This document shows positions 12,481-25,218 of a stretch of 64,000 nt of DNA, in pieces. The translations under genes and the position numbers were made by a program. The notes beneath the pieces are model-generated. The model saw only the letters and a list, made by a program, of their open reading frames with translations, did not search any database and was not told the DNA's origin. The stretch lies in the NCBI GenBank assembly GCA_963942565.1, contig OZ012685.1, positions 38,543,368 to 38,607,367 on the forward strand, written 5' to 3'. Numbering within the stretch: position 1 is the stretch's first letter; every line of letters starts with the position of its first letter. Origin of the DNA: Maea johnstoni (Eukaryota > Annelida > Polychaeta > Spionida > Magelonidae).

Positions 12481-13533
12481 TCCACTCCTACTTACATGCG
12501 CCCTAGCAGCAACTTGGCAGAAAAACTGACCAAAAATGAAAATTCCAAATTTAAGTTTTAGCGTGTTCCTGCGTGGCAGCGTAAGCAGGGTCTACCAACT
12601 GCAAGATCGCATTAGCATGCGATACCTTCACTACCCTAACCCCGAGAATACTCGTAGCATTAAGAAATTACGAACAAATATGTAAATTTAGCTGAATGAC
12701 CAAAGTTCGTGGAGAATAACTAGGACGACTGCAAATGACATGAGCTTCAGCCGGTTTAACATCTCATTTATCAATTTCATATCTGTTAACCGAGCTTTTT
12801 GAACTTTTGGTACATAAGTTAGGTAGCCCTAAGTGTGTGGTCGCAGGGATATCTGTGTGCTCTAATATTTATTTCATTAAAAGAATTGCCAAACGAAAAA
12901 AAGGATTTCTCTAATTCCTCCACCTGTTACAACTGCCGAAATACGCCCTAGCCGCAATTTGGCAGAAAAAACTGACGAAAAATGAAAATTCCAAATACTG
13001 GTCTCAGCGTGTTCCTGAGCGGCAGCACAGGCAGGGTCTACCAACTGCAAGATCGCAGTTCGTGTAGAATGCGATACCTTCACTACCCTACCCTCGAGAA
13101 TACTCGTAGTTTCACTAAAAGAATTGCCAAACGAAAAAAAAGGATTTCTCTAATTCCTCCACCTGTTACAACTGCCGAAATACGCCCTAGCCGCAATCTG
13201 GCAGAAAAAAACTGACAAAAAATGAAAATTCCAAATTCTGGTCTCAACGTGTTCCTGAGCGGTAGCATAGGCAGGGTCTACCATGATCGTAGTTCGTGTA
13301 GAATGCGGTACCTTCACTACCCTAACATCGATAGTTGTTGTTTTGTTTTTATTTTTGCATTTCCACCATTTGAAATTCGCCCAAAGTATGCCTTTATTAG
13401 GCAGATATTACATGTACCTGGATGGTAGTTCTAGCGATTAATATGAAACCATACTAAATATGAAATCACTTTAGTTAAGTTACAGATAGCCAGAGGTCGC
13501 CACCTGACATTCTCTGCCGTCTGTTGTTATTAC

Positions 13534-15406
13534 CCTCTATATTAAAAACACATTTTCAGGATAAGTCACTGGTTCCTGCTGACTCTTCTCCAGTCATTTT
13601 AGTTATTTTAGTTATGCTTGAAATGAGATGAAGAACCAGCTCTTAACATTTCCCAATAAAAGTATTACATTACAACAGTTATCAACACTTTAATAGATAG
13701 ATAAAAATAGTATACCACTAACTAACTTCAAATGTGTTTTTATATCATGGCATACGCAAAGTAAATAATTTTCGAAAATGTGACCCAATCACGGTCGACG
13801 AATGACAAATGCGGGACTGTGCTCTATAAATAGCCATGAGCGGCGATAAAATAAGATGCAAATACACCCACAGAGGTGTAAAAGGTACCTAATTCGGTAA
13901 TGTGGCAAAATCATGAATATTTCTTTCAATAGAAATATTCTAAACTATTTACAATTTCGATAAAGTTAAAGTTGAACAGTTTTATTCAATCAAATAACTT
14001 GCAAAAGTTAATTTGGTCAACTACTCTAAGCACATTACTGTACTCCAATCTACCTATATAAGTAGCATCATTGGCAATGTTAGGCCAAGCACAACCGATG
14101 GTTGTTGCGCTTTCCTAGTCTCCCTCCCGATTTATCATCAGGTCGGGAGCGCGAGGGGAATGCTAATTGGTGGTTCGCCCCGACACCCTCCACTGACCTT
14201 GACCGTGGTCTGTCGTGTGGACCATGGCGTTGCCAATGTCTGCTAGCTATCTCTCTATCCTGTCCGAATTTGACTCCCTGCTGGGGCATGAAAGCTTGAT
14301 GCCTTAGACTTAAAACCAAGCGGCGCATTGGTTTCCCTATCATCCACTCCTACTTACATGCGCCCTAGCAGCAACTTGGCAGAAAAACTGACCAAAAATG
14401 AAAATTCCAAATTTAAGTTTTAGCGTGTTCCTGCGTGGCAGCGTAAGCAGGGTCTACCAACTGCAAGATCGCATTAGCATGCGATACCTTCACTACCCTA
14501 ACCCCGAGAATACTCGTAGCATTAAGAAATTACGAACAAATATGTAAATTTAGCTGAATGACCAAAGTTCGTGGAGAATAACTAGGACGACTGCAAATGA
14601 CATGAGCTTCAGCCGGTTTAACATCTCATTTATCAATTTCATATCTGTTAACCGAGCTTTTTGAACTTTTGGTACATAAGTTAGGTAGCCCTAAGTGTGT
14701 GGTCGCAGGGATATCTGTGTGCTCTAATATTTATTTCATTAAAAGAATTGCCAAACGAAAAAAAGGATTTCTCTAATTCCTCCACCTGTTACAACTGCCG
14801 AAATACGCCCTAGCCGCAATTTGGCAGAAAAAACTGACGAAAAATGAAAATTCCAAATACTGGTCTCAGCGTGTTCCTGAGCGGCAGCACAGGCAGGGTC
14901 TACCAACTGCAAGATCGAAGTTCGTGTAGAATGCGATACCTTCACTACCCTACCCTCGAGAATACTCGTAGTTTCACTAAAAGAATTGCCAAACGAAAAA
15001 AAAGGATTTCTCTAATTCCTCCACCTGTTACAACTGCCGAAATACGCCCTAGCCGCAATTTGGCAGAAAAAAACTGACAAAAAATGAAAATTCCAAATTC
15101 TGGTCTCAACGTGTTCCTGAGCGGTAGCATAGGCAGGGTCTACCATGATCGTAGTTCGTGTAGAATGCGGTACCTTCACTACCCTAACATCGAGAATACT
15201 CGTAGCGTTATGAAATTACGAACAAATATGTAAATTTTACTGAATGACCAGAGTTTGTGGAGAATAACAGGGCGGGTACTTTCCAGTTAATTACAAATTT
15301 ATAAATCAATAGTTGTTGTTTTGTTTTTATTTTTGCATTTCCACCATTTGAAATTCGCCCAAAGTATGCCTTTATTAGGCAGATATTACATGCACCTAGA
15401 TGGTAG
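13534..15406. repeat. Copy 2 of the 1.86-kb tandem duplication
   Basis: Direct copy of 11672-13428, retaining the 116 bp lost in copy 1 (around 15193-15308) and a TATA box at 13825-13832. The copies are separated by only about 105 bp (13429-13533), so the duplication is recent. Internal subrepeats start at 14741 and 14979. Confidence 0.8.
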
Positions 15407-15697
15407 GGCCTTTTTGTGACTACTGTGAAAGCCTTGACATGTCCAGGGCATTATGTTTGATTGTTAACCCACATTAACCACCTGCATTAACCAATGATTA
15501 AGATAATTGGTTTCGCATCGTTTTTCTAGGGTTGTCCTGCCACTGAAGAATCAGTGATATTAATATTTCATATTTTCCTTTGAATATTACTCCATTCTCT
15601 GAGTGCAATTTAACTGCCAGCAGACTCCCCGCAGGGCTTGTTCATTAAAAAAAGTATGAAATTATTATCCATAAAATTTCAAGTACGAACTATTTAC

Positions 15698-15855
15698 CTC
15701 GTATTTCTCTCGTTTTTCCATGTTGCACTCATGGGGCAGTGTCCAAGTCTCAGGGTGGCTGTCCTGTTTTGGGAGAGGAAAGTGTCCAAGACCCACTGTG
15801 GTGCTGGAACAGGAACCTGGCTCTGTAGTATCACGTGATGCATTCATCGCGCCAC
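15698..15855 (-). CDS. Internal exon of unrecognised gene 2 (158 bp)
   Basis: On the minus strand a pyrimidine-rich acceptor (TTTTCCTGTCTGCCGCTAG) precedes an open, GC-richer exon that ends at GAG|GTAAAT. It enters in phase 1 and leaves in phase 0, exactly what is needed between the exons at 17248 and 7541. The peptide has an N-glycosylation-type Asn-Ala-Ser, two Cys about 30 residues apart (GSCSST and PHECNM), a Pro/His-rich middle (GHFPLPKQDSHPETW) and a charged end (MEKREKYE). The family is not recognised. The phase match is the main support, and the donor is weak. Confidence 0.5.
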
Positions 15856-15906
15856 CTAGCGGCAGACAGGAAAACTAATGTGAATAAATAGGAATACTAG
15901 TATATG

Positions 15907-16210
15907 TGTAAAATAACTCATTAAATTCTATCCTTCATATATTTCTTTCCCAATATCACGAACTATCCGTTGGTGTCGGGATCCGTATGGCAGCGAATTG
16001 AATTGGTCTCGCCTAAGCTTGGTTGAATGAATATTGATTTTCCAGTGTAGATTTTTAAAAGCTAACCTTCTACAGTTGTACAAGAAAGATGTACAACGCC
16101 TTAGGAATGCGTGGAAATCATTTCCCAAGCAGTCTTAAACGCTGGGCTAAGATATAATATGAATATTCCATTTTCGTCACTTATTCTGCCTTGTTGCAGC
16201 TAATTAGCGA
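15907..16210. other. Intron of gene 2, nothing firm
   Basis: A minus-strand frame of 66 codons is present but has no clear splice sites. I do not call it. Confidence 0.3.
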
Positions 16211-16214
16211 TTTC

Positions 16215-16345
16215 CCACTTGTTACTGGGGTGGGGGTGGGAGGGGGGATCTTATGTGCCTCGTGCCGGTTTCGAATCGCGGCAGTGGTGAGAGGCAGCAA
16301 GCGGCCAGTCCTAAACGCTTAATTAGACCACTCGGCAATAGGGGC
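16215..16345 (-). repeat. tRNA-headed SINE fragment
   Basis: Read on the minus strand it contains GCCGAGTGGTCTAATTAAGC and GACTGGCCGCT, then CTCTCACCACTGC and the B-box-like GATTCGAAACC. This is the head of the SINE family at 60911, diverged and truncated. Confidence 0.6.
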
Positions 16346-16385
16346 CTTCCAAACTTAGCTACGTCGAAATGTTGTTCAATAGCTA

Positions 16386-16529
16386 AATAATAATGATGAT
16401 AATAATAATAATAATAATAATAAATAACAATGATAATAATGATAATAAAATTGATAAGTATAGTAATAATACGTATAATGATAGTAATAAGCATTATAAG
16501 TATAATAAGTATTATACTAATAATAACGA

Positions 16530-16567
<38 letters not shown>

Positions 16568-16646
16568 ATAATAATAATAATAATACTACTACTAATAATA
16601 ATAATAATAATAACAATAATGATAATACCAATACTACTACTACTAT

Positions 16647-16711
<65 letters not shown>

Positions 16712-16777
16712 TTAATAATAATCAAAAATACTATAAATAATGATAATAAGTATAATTATAATAATAATGAGTATAAT

Positions 16778-16834
<57 letters not shown>

Positions 16835-16840
16835 TACGAT
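16386..16840. repeat. (AAT)n/(ACT)n compound microsatellite
   Basis: About 450 bp of AAT triplets with ACT and GAT blocks. The Asn/Thr or Ile/Leu homopolymer frames are artefacts. Confidence 0.95.
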
Positions 16841-17156
16841 TATACTTATTCGAAACTGATAAATCTCAGGAGAATGCTATGAATAAATATGGTTTTATTG
16901 CACATTGAGAACGGACAGAACAATATATGAATGTTTTAAAGATACCAAGATTGACACGATGAACATATGGATTACACACTTACTACCTGTATTACCAATA
17001 CTTTAGGAAATACTTTAGATCTAAGGGTATATTTCATATCAGCCATTAAGCGTAACGAGGCGACTATGGGCGAATAGAGCTGTGTATATTTGATTGAAAT
17101 ATATTAGTCTAGAAATAGACAGGTATAATACAAACACCTTTACACACACGCATATG

Positions 17157-17158
<2 letters not shown>

Positions 17159-17236
<78 letters not shown>
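17159..17236. repeat. (GA)n microsatellite
   Basis: About 39 GA dinucleotides, ending 11 bp from the 3' end of the gene 2 exon at 17248. A purine tract at this place could affect splicing of the downstream intron. Confidence 0.97.
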
Positions 17237-17237
<1 letters not shown>

Positions 17238-17247
17238 GTGTACTCAC

Positions 17248-17346
17248 TTGTATTCTTAAAGAAGCTCTCAGACTGATAGTACCTTGACAGATAATTGTCC
17301 AGGTTCCTTCCTAAAAGGCGTCCGGAAATATTAGCTTGGACTGTTG
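17248..17346 (-). CDS. Internal exon of unrecognised gene 2 (99 bp)
   Basis: On the minus strand the acceptor TTTCCTGTTCATAG precedes an exon open in one frame only. It reads TVQANISGRLLGRN and then NLDNYLSRYYQSESFFKNT, and ends at a strong donor (ACAA|GTGAGTAC). It leaves in phase 1, matching the exon at 15698-15855, and enters needing one base from an upstream exon that I could not find. Asn-Ile-Ser is a possible N-glycosylation site. It is not recognised as a known family. All four exons together give 146 residues without a stop or shift. Confidence 0.5.
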
Positions 17347-18220
17347 CTATGAACAGGAAACAAGAGGTCTGATGTAGAATTGATCTTGTATTGAACTCTT
17401 ATAGTCTGCATTGATTGCCCAATTCGTCTGAGAATTTCTTTTGTTGCTTTCTATTGTTGTTCGGCCATTGAGTAAGTCGGAGGCTATTGGTTGCCTTTGG
17501 TCACTGTGTTATTGAATAAGACAGATATGCGTGAAGGGAACCAGACTAGGTCCCGGGGCGTCATTTCTCCTAGCAACTGATCATGGTTCCTTGACTCAAT
17601 GTAAACACAAACCAGCCGTCGACTTATTAAAAATGCATTGCACCTGTGGGACACTGAGCAAACGTTTAACTACCTTGAATGCAAATGTTATACAGACCTG
17701 CCAACATTGCTCTCAGCTGCAATTTACGTTTCGAAACCTCCCATCCCAGCTGCGGCCAGTGGAGCCTAGCTATTTATTGATATCTTCGCCCAAAAAGTTT
17801 TATTTAGAAACTAATTGAAGGGCAGATATTTATAACGAAACAACCAGCAAACATCACTCACATACTTATCGTATTCAGCATCTATTATCGCTTTAACTAA
17901 ACTATTATCGTAGCGTCCCGGCCATACAAGTCTTGTGAAGGCGAATTATACACGCGAATGGGTTGTATTAGCACATGCATTTTAAACTGTGTATAGTTGT
18001 GACTGCACATACATACTGCTCGAGATCTCCAAATCAACGTATCATGAATTGTATAGCAATGTACCTAAGTGATTCGTATTGCATAACATTTTATCTTATG
18101 TTATCGTGTTGCATTTTATTGCATTGTATTGCATCTTTATTGGATGCACACGAGGGGGCAAAATCGTACATGTTTAAAAGTAACAAAGCGAATTTAAACG
18201 TATAAAATGATACAGCGGCC
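17347..18220. other. No further gene supported
   Basis: A plus-strand frame of 95 codons (17531-17818) exists but lacks splice sites, a signal peptide or family resemblance. The upstream exons of gene 2 should lie in or beyond this region but were not identified. Confidence 0.3.
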
Positions 18221-18223
18221 AAA

Positions 18224-18281
<58 letters not shown>

Positions 18282-18303
18282 TTAATAATAATATTGATAA
18301 TAA
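18224..18303. repeat. (AAT)n microsatellite
   Basis: About 25 ATA/AAT triplets with small interruptions. Confidence 0.95.
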
Positions 18304-18967
18304 TATTAACCAACTGTGGTTGTCAGAGACCAAGGGACCAAATATCGCAGGATCTCTCATTAGTTGGTTGCGCACAAGCAGGGGATTTGATTCATTTTTT
18401 TCTGTGTTAAATTTAAAAGATAGCGCTCCTTCACACACGCACTTCGGTATCAATGCATTTACTTGAAATTTGGCATATTTATAGCTAGGGATATATTGGG
18501 AAAAGGGGTATTGCATTTCATTTTCAATACTTTGCCTTTCTTCTAAAGTTATGCAATCAAGTACTTAAAAGAGCATTCTTCCCATTTTCAACAAAAGAAA
18601 ACTTGAACAAAATATGAAATAAAATTTGAACTGAGTTAAAATTAGAAATAGAACTAAAACGCTTCCCTGCGTATTGATCATTTCTTAGCATTTTTTTCAA
18701 TCTTGTGGTCCTCGGTTTAAAACTGTGTATATAAGCTTCCATGAAATCACCTAGCATGTTTTTCAGTTTTTCCCTCGCATTTTTACCCCCTCCTGATAGG
18801 GTAGTTTTTAATGCTTATGGTATTACTCATCATAAGACGTTTTGACAAGCTATACTTTCTATGGGCTAAACAGTCAAATAAATGCAGTGACGATAAAAAT
18901 ACTGAGTCTAAGTATCTATCGTAAATAAGACTCTATGTGTGGAGTATAGTGCTAAGTCTGTGCTTAG

Positions 18968-19402
18968 ATGAATAAAAGAATGAATATGTATCGAGAGAAC
19001 AATTACTATATGCGCTATGGTGTAGACCTGGCTATCATGTCAGAGGTCTCGAATCAGGCCTGAGTGTGACGTCACTAGGAGACAAAGACCAATGAGGGCT
19101 CTCGTTTCGTTTACACTTAGAAGACCAAACACAAATGGAATGGAAACCAGCCGGTCAACCTGAACATGCTAGCCTCAACCAGTGTCAACTAATAGTCGCT
19201 AATAGGTGCTCTGGGCACCCCCAGCAGGTGGTGGAGATAAGGTTTCTCTGTAATGTAATCGATGCAAGTGCCCTGATTGGTCCTTGTTCCCACGTGACCT
19301 CGCCCTGCTGCCTTATCTGGTAGTTCTGGCATGAGGCCAGCATGTAACTATAGGGCATATAGTAATTGGTCTCTCGTTACATATCCATTCTTTTCTTAAT
19401 CC
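18968..19402. mobile_element. Inverted-repeat element, family D (about 430 bp)
   Basis: The left end (AAAAGAATGAATATGTATCG, then ACAATTACTATATGCGCTAT) and the right end (ending CGTTACATATCCATTCTTTT) are inverted copies over roughly 75 bp. The interior holds the block CCAGCAGGTGGTGGAGATAA. A second, one-ended copy lies in opposite orientation at 31455-31745. It is a MITE-like, non-coding element. Confidence 0.75.
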
Positions 19403-20595
19403 AAGGTTTACATTACAGAGAAATTTGCGCACCAACATGCATATAACACGACTTTATGGCTATTCGCCGCAGCAGCTTGTTCAGGTTGACCGGCTGGTTT
19501 TATATCCACATGTTTTTTATTTTATTTATCTGAGGTTTGTGTCAGGCCAGGCGTGAACCCGCGATGGAAAAAGGGTTACATTTCTTCTTTCGCTCGAAGC
19601 AGATTTTGCACAGGAACGCCGCCTATGGCCCTTTACCAATCCAGATCCTCTCCCATCGACATATTAGACTAATTCAAGCCATTGTCAGAAATGTCCTTTT
19701 CGCAAGAGTGGCTTTGAAAAGGCGGCCATTTCCCTCATAACACGCACCTCTAGCCTTGACAAATAGGCCGTCAGTGTTGACCAGCGTCGTCAATAGCGAC
19801 GGCCCTTGCCCGAAGATGTGCTTACTCAGTCGCAGCACCCTTTAACACTCACCCTTAAGTCCCGAAACCTGGGCAGTTTTACACTCAACCGTACACCGGG
19901 GCTAGTGATAGGAAACCTTTTTTTATTCATCTCAATTGGGTAGGTTTTGTGTTGGTGGTTTACTTACGTAGCACGGTGGCTGTCTTGGCACCACCCGATC
20001 TAAGTGCCATTACCTAATGGTTGGGGCATTGTGACCAGTGCCCTTTTTGTTGTCGTGGGGGATTAAGTTTCGACACAAAGTTTCTGCGCACTTCGTGCAC
20101 CCGTGAGTATGTAACATGCCAGTTGCTACGGTCGACCACTGCCACTTACACACTGAGATGGATCTACCAGACTTCAACCTCGTTTACTAGTAGTACAGTA
20201 GGAGTGTCGCTTGCTTCTTCAGCGATGTTGTGAGCAAACAGGATACACCGTGAGGATCTCCTTCTTACAAATCCAACAAAAATCACCTTGGAGGTGCCTA
20301 GGACAAGTATCTAACATCTAGAAAGGTATGTATAAAAAGTTTCCACCCCGTGTATGGTGCCTGCCCGCACCTACATCGATGCCTTTCCCACTCAAGACAC
20401 CGATCGAGACTGATCACTCTCTGGTTAGCCCACCCATTCATATGTAGAACTTGCATGGGAAAGTGTCTTAAAGCAAAACTATGTATTAAAGACGTGGTTA
20501 CAGCTATATATACATTCTTAAGTATCGGATGCGTACACACACACACCAATACATACATACATACATACATACATGCATACATACATACATACATA
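19403..20595. other. Repeat debris, no gene supported
   Basis: 19404-19510 repeats inner pieces of family D (TTCAGGTTGACCGGCTGG). 19540-20060 holds SINE-like scraps (GTGAACCCGCG; CACCCGATCTAAGTGCCATT, shared with 28215). Open frames here are short and unconvincing. Confidence 0.4.
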
Positions 20596-20740
<145 letters not shown>

Positions 20741-21214
20741 TCACATCATATACTAGGCAAAGTGTTAGTTAGATTTGATTTGATCACCGTATCAACTTGA
20801 TATTCTTATGATATGCTTCTTCGTACAAATGTTGTCAACATCGTTAAAACCTTTTGGGCCACTTTAGGGATGAATGGGTTAATTGGACAAACTTAGGGAA
20901 AGATTAAAAATAGCATTTCAAACCAGATCTGTATTAAGGTACCGAATACAATTGATAAAGTTATGCGCACTGCTATTGAAACTGCAAGTCTCTATAGAGG
21001 AATATGATTCTACTCCACAATGTTTATAGGATATCAAAACGAGTATTTAGATAAAGTGAATCCTGTATCTGTTGAATGCATCAGGCTGCGAGACATGCCT
21101 CTATTTCACTATATGTAGGAAATGTTCAACGGACACACAGATATATACATATTCTGATATTACGTGCATAGTGGATGACTTTCTAAAAGATGTTTTACCT
21201 ATGCATGAATTTGT

Positions 21215-22232
<1,018 letters not shown>

Positions 22233-22703
22233 AGTCCCGGGGGGTCACTTAGGTATTTAGGGGGGCGCATACGTTCGTTATCAAAGTTAAAAATTACCCC
22301 TAAAGCACTGATTTCTGGCCAAAAAAGCACCCTTATTTTAATAAAACGCAGATTTTTCCCACTAAATAAACACCCCTTCTTTTATCAAAACACTGACATT
22401 GGATGAACGGGAACACGTATTTTATCTTAAAATTTTATAATCCTCTGCGTATTTAGCGGCAGCAAGGGGCAGCAGCAGACTCGGAAGCCCAGTCACTTCG
22501 GGAGTCACTCGGCGTCAGAGCCGCGTATATTTCGTGGATTGTAAGGGGATTTTGACCCCCATACTTCGTACCTTGGTACAAAAAAGTACCCTTCTTTTAC
22601 AAAATTGTGGACATGCGGAGGTCTTAAAAAAAGACCCCTTCTTCCGTGAAATACGTAACTAAGGTGCGGCCCCCCTCTGTACCTCAGTGCCCCCACCGGG
22701 ACC
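22233..22703. mobile_element. Fold-back element with GTCCCGG termini (about 470 bp)
   Basis: The left end GTCCCGGGGGGTCACTTAGG is mirrored by the right end CTCAGTGCCCCCACCGGGAC. Inside lie mirrored C- and G-rich motifs such as AAAAAAGCACCCTTATTTTA and AAAAAAGTACCCTTCTTTTA. Both flanks show CAAAG, a possible target duplication. It is non-coding. Confidence 0.7.
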
Positions 22704-22749
22704 AAAGTAAACTCCCCATAGTATTCAGTTCGCGATAGGAACACAGCCG

Positions 22750-24240
22750 GCGCATACTCGATTGCACTTGTGACTAGATTGCCATTGACGTTTATGACCT
22801 TCAGTCAAGTGCGCGTTACTTACATACCAGCTACTCTGCTTACCTTGAAATGTTCTCAGTATGAATGCAGCTAAGTTTTAGTCAATATTATTTTTAGCGT
22901 GGTACAAATAAAGGTGTCAAATTTCAGGAAACAAAATCTGGCGAAACGGTATTTCGTCCGTGATATCTGTTCTGAAAGGGGGCCAGAATTAGCATATCAA
23001 TCTCACCCATCTCTGTACTCCATGGGTATTTGAGAGTTGGGGAGTAAGATTTGTGGGTGTGTTGTACGGTTTTCACTTGATGTTTGTGTCGTCACCATCA
23101 CGTGTTCAGCAATATACCGGGTAGATGTAGCAATAGTGTGGTAAGCTCCAAAAAGTTCTCGTTCGCTCAATTTTATCTATATCTTGTGCTCGGCAAGTAT
23201 ATTCCTTACAGGTATTATATAAGCTACCCCTCGAGAAACGGATGTATGGCACGAATTTATTTATATGCTTGTAATATCACTCTTTTGGACACCCACACAT
23301 GCTTCATATCTATATTGAAAGGATAATTGAAGAACGTATCAAAAACAACGAAAGAAACATGCGTCTGCAATATTTTAGTCAATCTTAGAAATAACAAATT
23401 TGAGAATACATGTAGTACTAAGGTCTACTGGTCTCTGAAGACATGCACACAGGAAGTGTTGCATTCGTCAATCTCTGGTCAAGATACCTATACCATAAAA
23501 CCTTTAGATTCCAATAATCTCTGCGACGATTTGATTTTAATTATGATCATAGCATATAACAAACTATTTTTTCAAATACTCTATTTTGAAATAAAATGAT
23601 ATGGTTGCGAATGGGTAAATGTTGAAAACAGTTAAGTTTAACAATCAATGTCCATTTCGCTTTAATTGCCAGAGGTTTTACTCTGCGTCCTTTAACATGT
23701 GCTACCACCCGCAAAAACGGCCCGGGAAGGTTTAAACTTTCCAGCTTTAGGAATAACATACACTGACTGCAATGTATTTTGGTTAGCCTTAATTCCATAA
23801 CAATCTTTCCTGGCCATTGTACCAGAGCTAGTAGGAGCGGGTTAAACAGCTCATTGTGTAATTAAGCGGACTGCGCGGGTAGGTAATTAGGAGCAGGTTT
23901 AACCCTTTAATTGACTAGGGGAACAATAGCCTTATCGGCAATAGAATGTTACTGTATACAAACGTGAAGGACTCACCCTACGAAATAAACGTAATCGCCC
24001 GTGTACCATGCGCATACCGCGTTCGTAAACAAACTGATTACGTTGGGTATGAGAATCTGCATTACGCAACCACGCCTTTTAACCGAAAGCCGATTATGTA
24101 CGTATACACAGTCCGAGAGTTATATATGTTCATTTCTTTGCTCAAGATATAATTGAATAATAGGTTTAGCATTCTTTACATCCATAGAAAAGTAACTATA
24201 CGATACTCTATTTCATATGTAATTGTAATGGATGGTGATG
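22750..24240. other. No gene supported
   Basis: Short frames up to 90 codons occur on both strands, but none has splice sites or family resemblance. Confidence 0.35.
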
Positions 24241-24243
24241 TAT

Positions 24244-24245
<2 letters not shown>

Positions 24246-24280
<35 letters not shown>

Positions 24281-24282
24281 CC
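24246..24282. repeat. (ACA)n microsatellite
   Basis: About 12 CAA/ACA triplets followed by ACC/TGC-rich low-complexity sequence to 24350. Confidence 0.95.
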
Positions 24283-24539
24283 TAGAAATAACAACTACCA
24301 CCACCTATTACTACTACTGCTGCTTCTGCTGCTAATAGTGCTGCTACCACTACTTTGGACTAATATACACTTAATTTTATTCATCTGAGCTTCTATTACC
24401 TTATCGAAGCCATAATCCACCTAATAGAAGCGTCAAGAAGGCTAATCGTAAAGTCTCACATGGAATTCGATAGCGCGAGCACTGCTCTGAAGTTACTATT
24501 AGACACGCACAGGTTTGAACTTATCCGCTAAACATGTAA

Positions 24540-25218
24540 CGTTTTTTTGCCTTCCAGAGATAAGGCGACCGAAAGACGATACGGGCCAGTTATTGGAGGA
24601 AACTCTTCTTGATATTTAAACGTTTTTGTTTGCTTCGCGGAGCAGCAAACCAGGCGATAAATCAACATGATTGGTGGATGAGCCGGAGACGACGACTGCT
24701 GCGGCACGCAACAGTAGATACACGAGGAACTTCTGCTCCGTCCACCTTTCAGCCAGTGCTGGGAGAGAGGGACCATTGCAGGACTAAGCGTGCGGAGGAC
24801 CAACTAGGACAAGGGGAAGCAACGTCACCAGTGCCTATTCTACATTCTTCAGTACACTTTGGAGTGATATGAGAATAATAACACTGTGTGGCTGTTTGTG
24901 TGTATCCAACAGATTCGCTGACTATCCGAAACGTTCTGGATGAACATCATTTCTTTGGGGAATACATGGAAAGATACATATATCAGCTTTGTGTGAGGTT
25001 CAATTGGATTTGGCCGGTCTCTGTGCGGGATAATCAAATATTCCGTGGAAGTGTGTGCAAATAAAAGGATCTAACGTGCATGAGTACATGTTTTTCAAAA
25101 CTAGTTGGCGTTTCATTTAACACTGGCTCAACTGAAGCGCAACCATTCGTGAATTATGACCAGGCCACCGTAACGAACTGTTGGCATCAGGCCAAACAGA
25201 TCTGCAGCAATCATCATA
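24540..25218 (+). promoter_or_regulatory. Probable 5' UTR/promoter region of the ORF at 25219
   Basis: GC content rises from about 24560 (GGAGACGACGACTGCTGCGG and similar) relative to the AT-rich surroundings, and open frames run on both strands without resembling a protein. This is the expected place for the promoter and 5' UTR of the intronless gene at 25219. No TATA box could be assigned with confidence, and an upstream non-coding exon is possible. Confidence 0.3.

Larger units (their letters stand above)
11672..13428. repeat. Copy 1 of a 1.86-kb tandem duplication
   Basis: Nearly identical to 13534-15406 at an offset of 1862 bp, with only scattered single-base differences. Copy 1 lacks about 116 bp near 13330 that copy 2 keeps. 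The unit holds a TATA box (TATAAATA, 11963-11970), a GC-richer block at 12190-12480 with two short stem-loops (CTCCCGA/TCGGGAG near 12270 and CACGG/CCGTG near 12335), and three internal subrepeats. Two complete subrepeats start at 12879 and 13117, 238 bp apart, and a diverged one lies at about 12490-12660. No protein is recognised. It could be a non-autonomous DNA element or a tandem non-coding RNA locus. Confidence 0.8.

Noticed and set aside
12151-15130. Paired frames of 61-87 codons in the tandem duplication
   Set aside because: Open on both strands with stem-loops and no protein resemblance. Identity between copies comes from recent duplication, not coding constraint.
17531-17818. 95-codon plus-strand protein
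   Set aside because: No signal peptide, splice context or family resemblance; it lies in repeat-rich DNA near a minus-strand gene.
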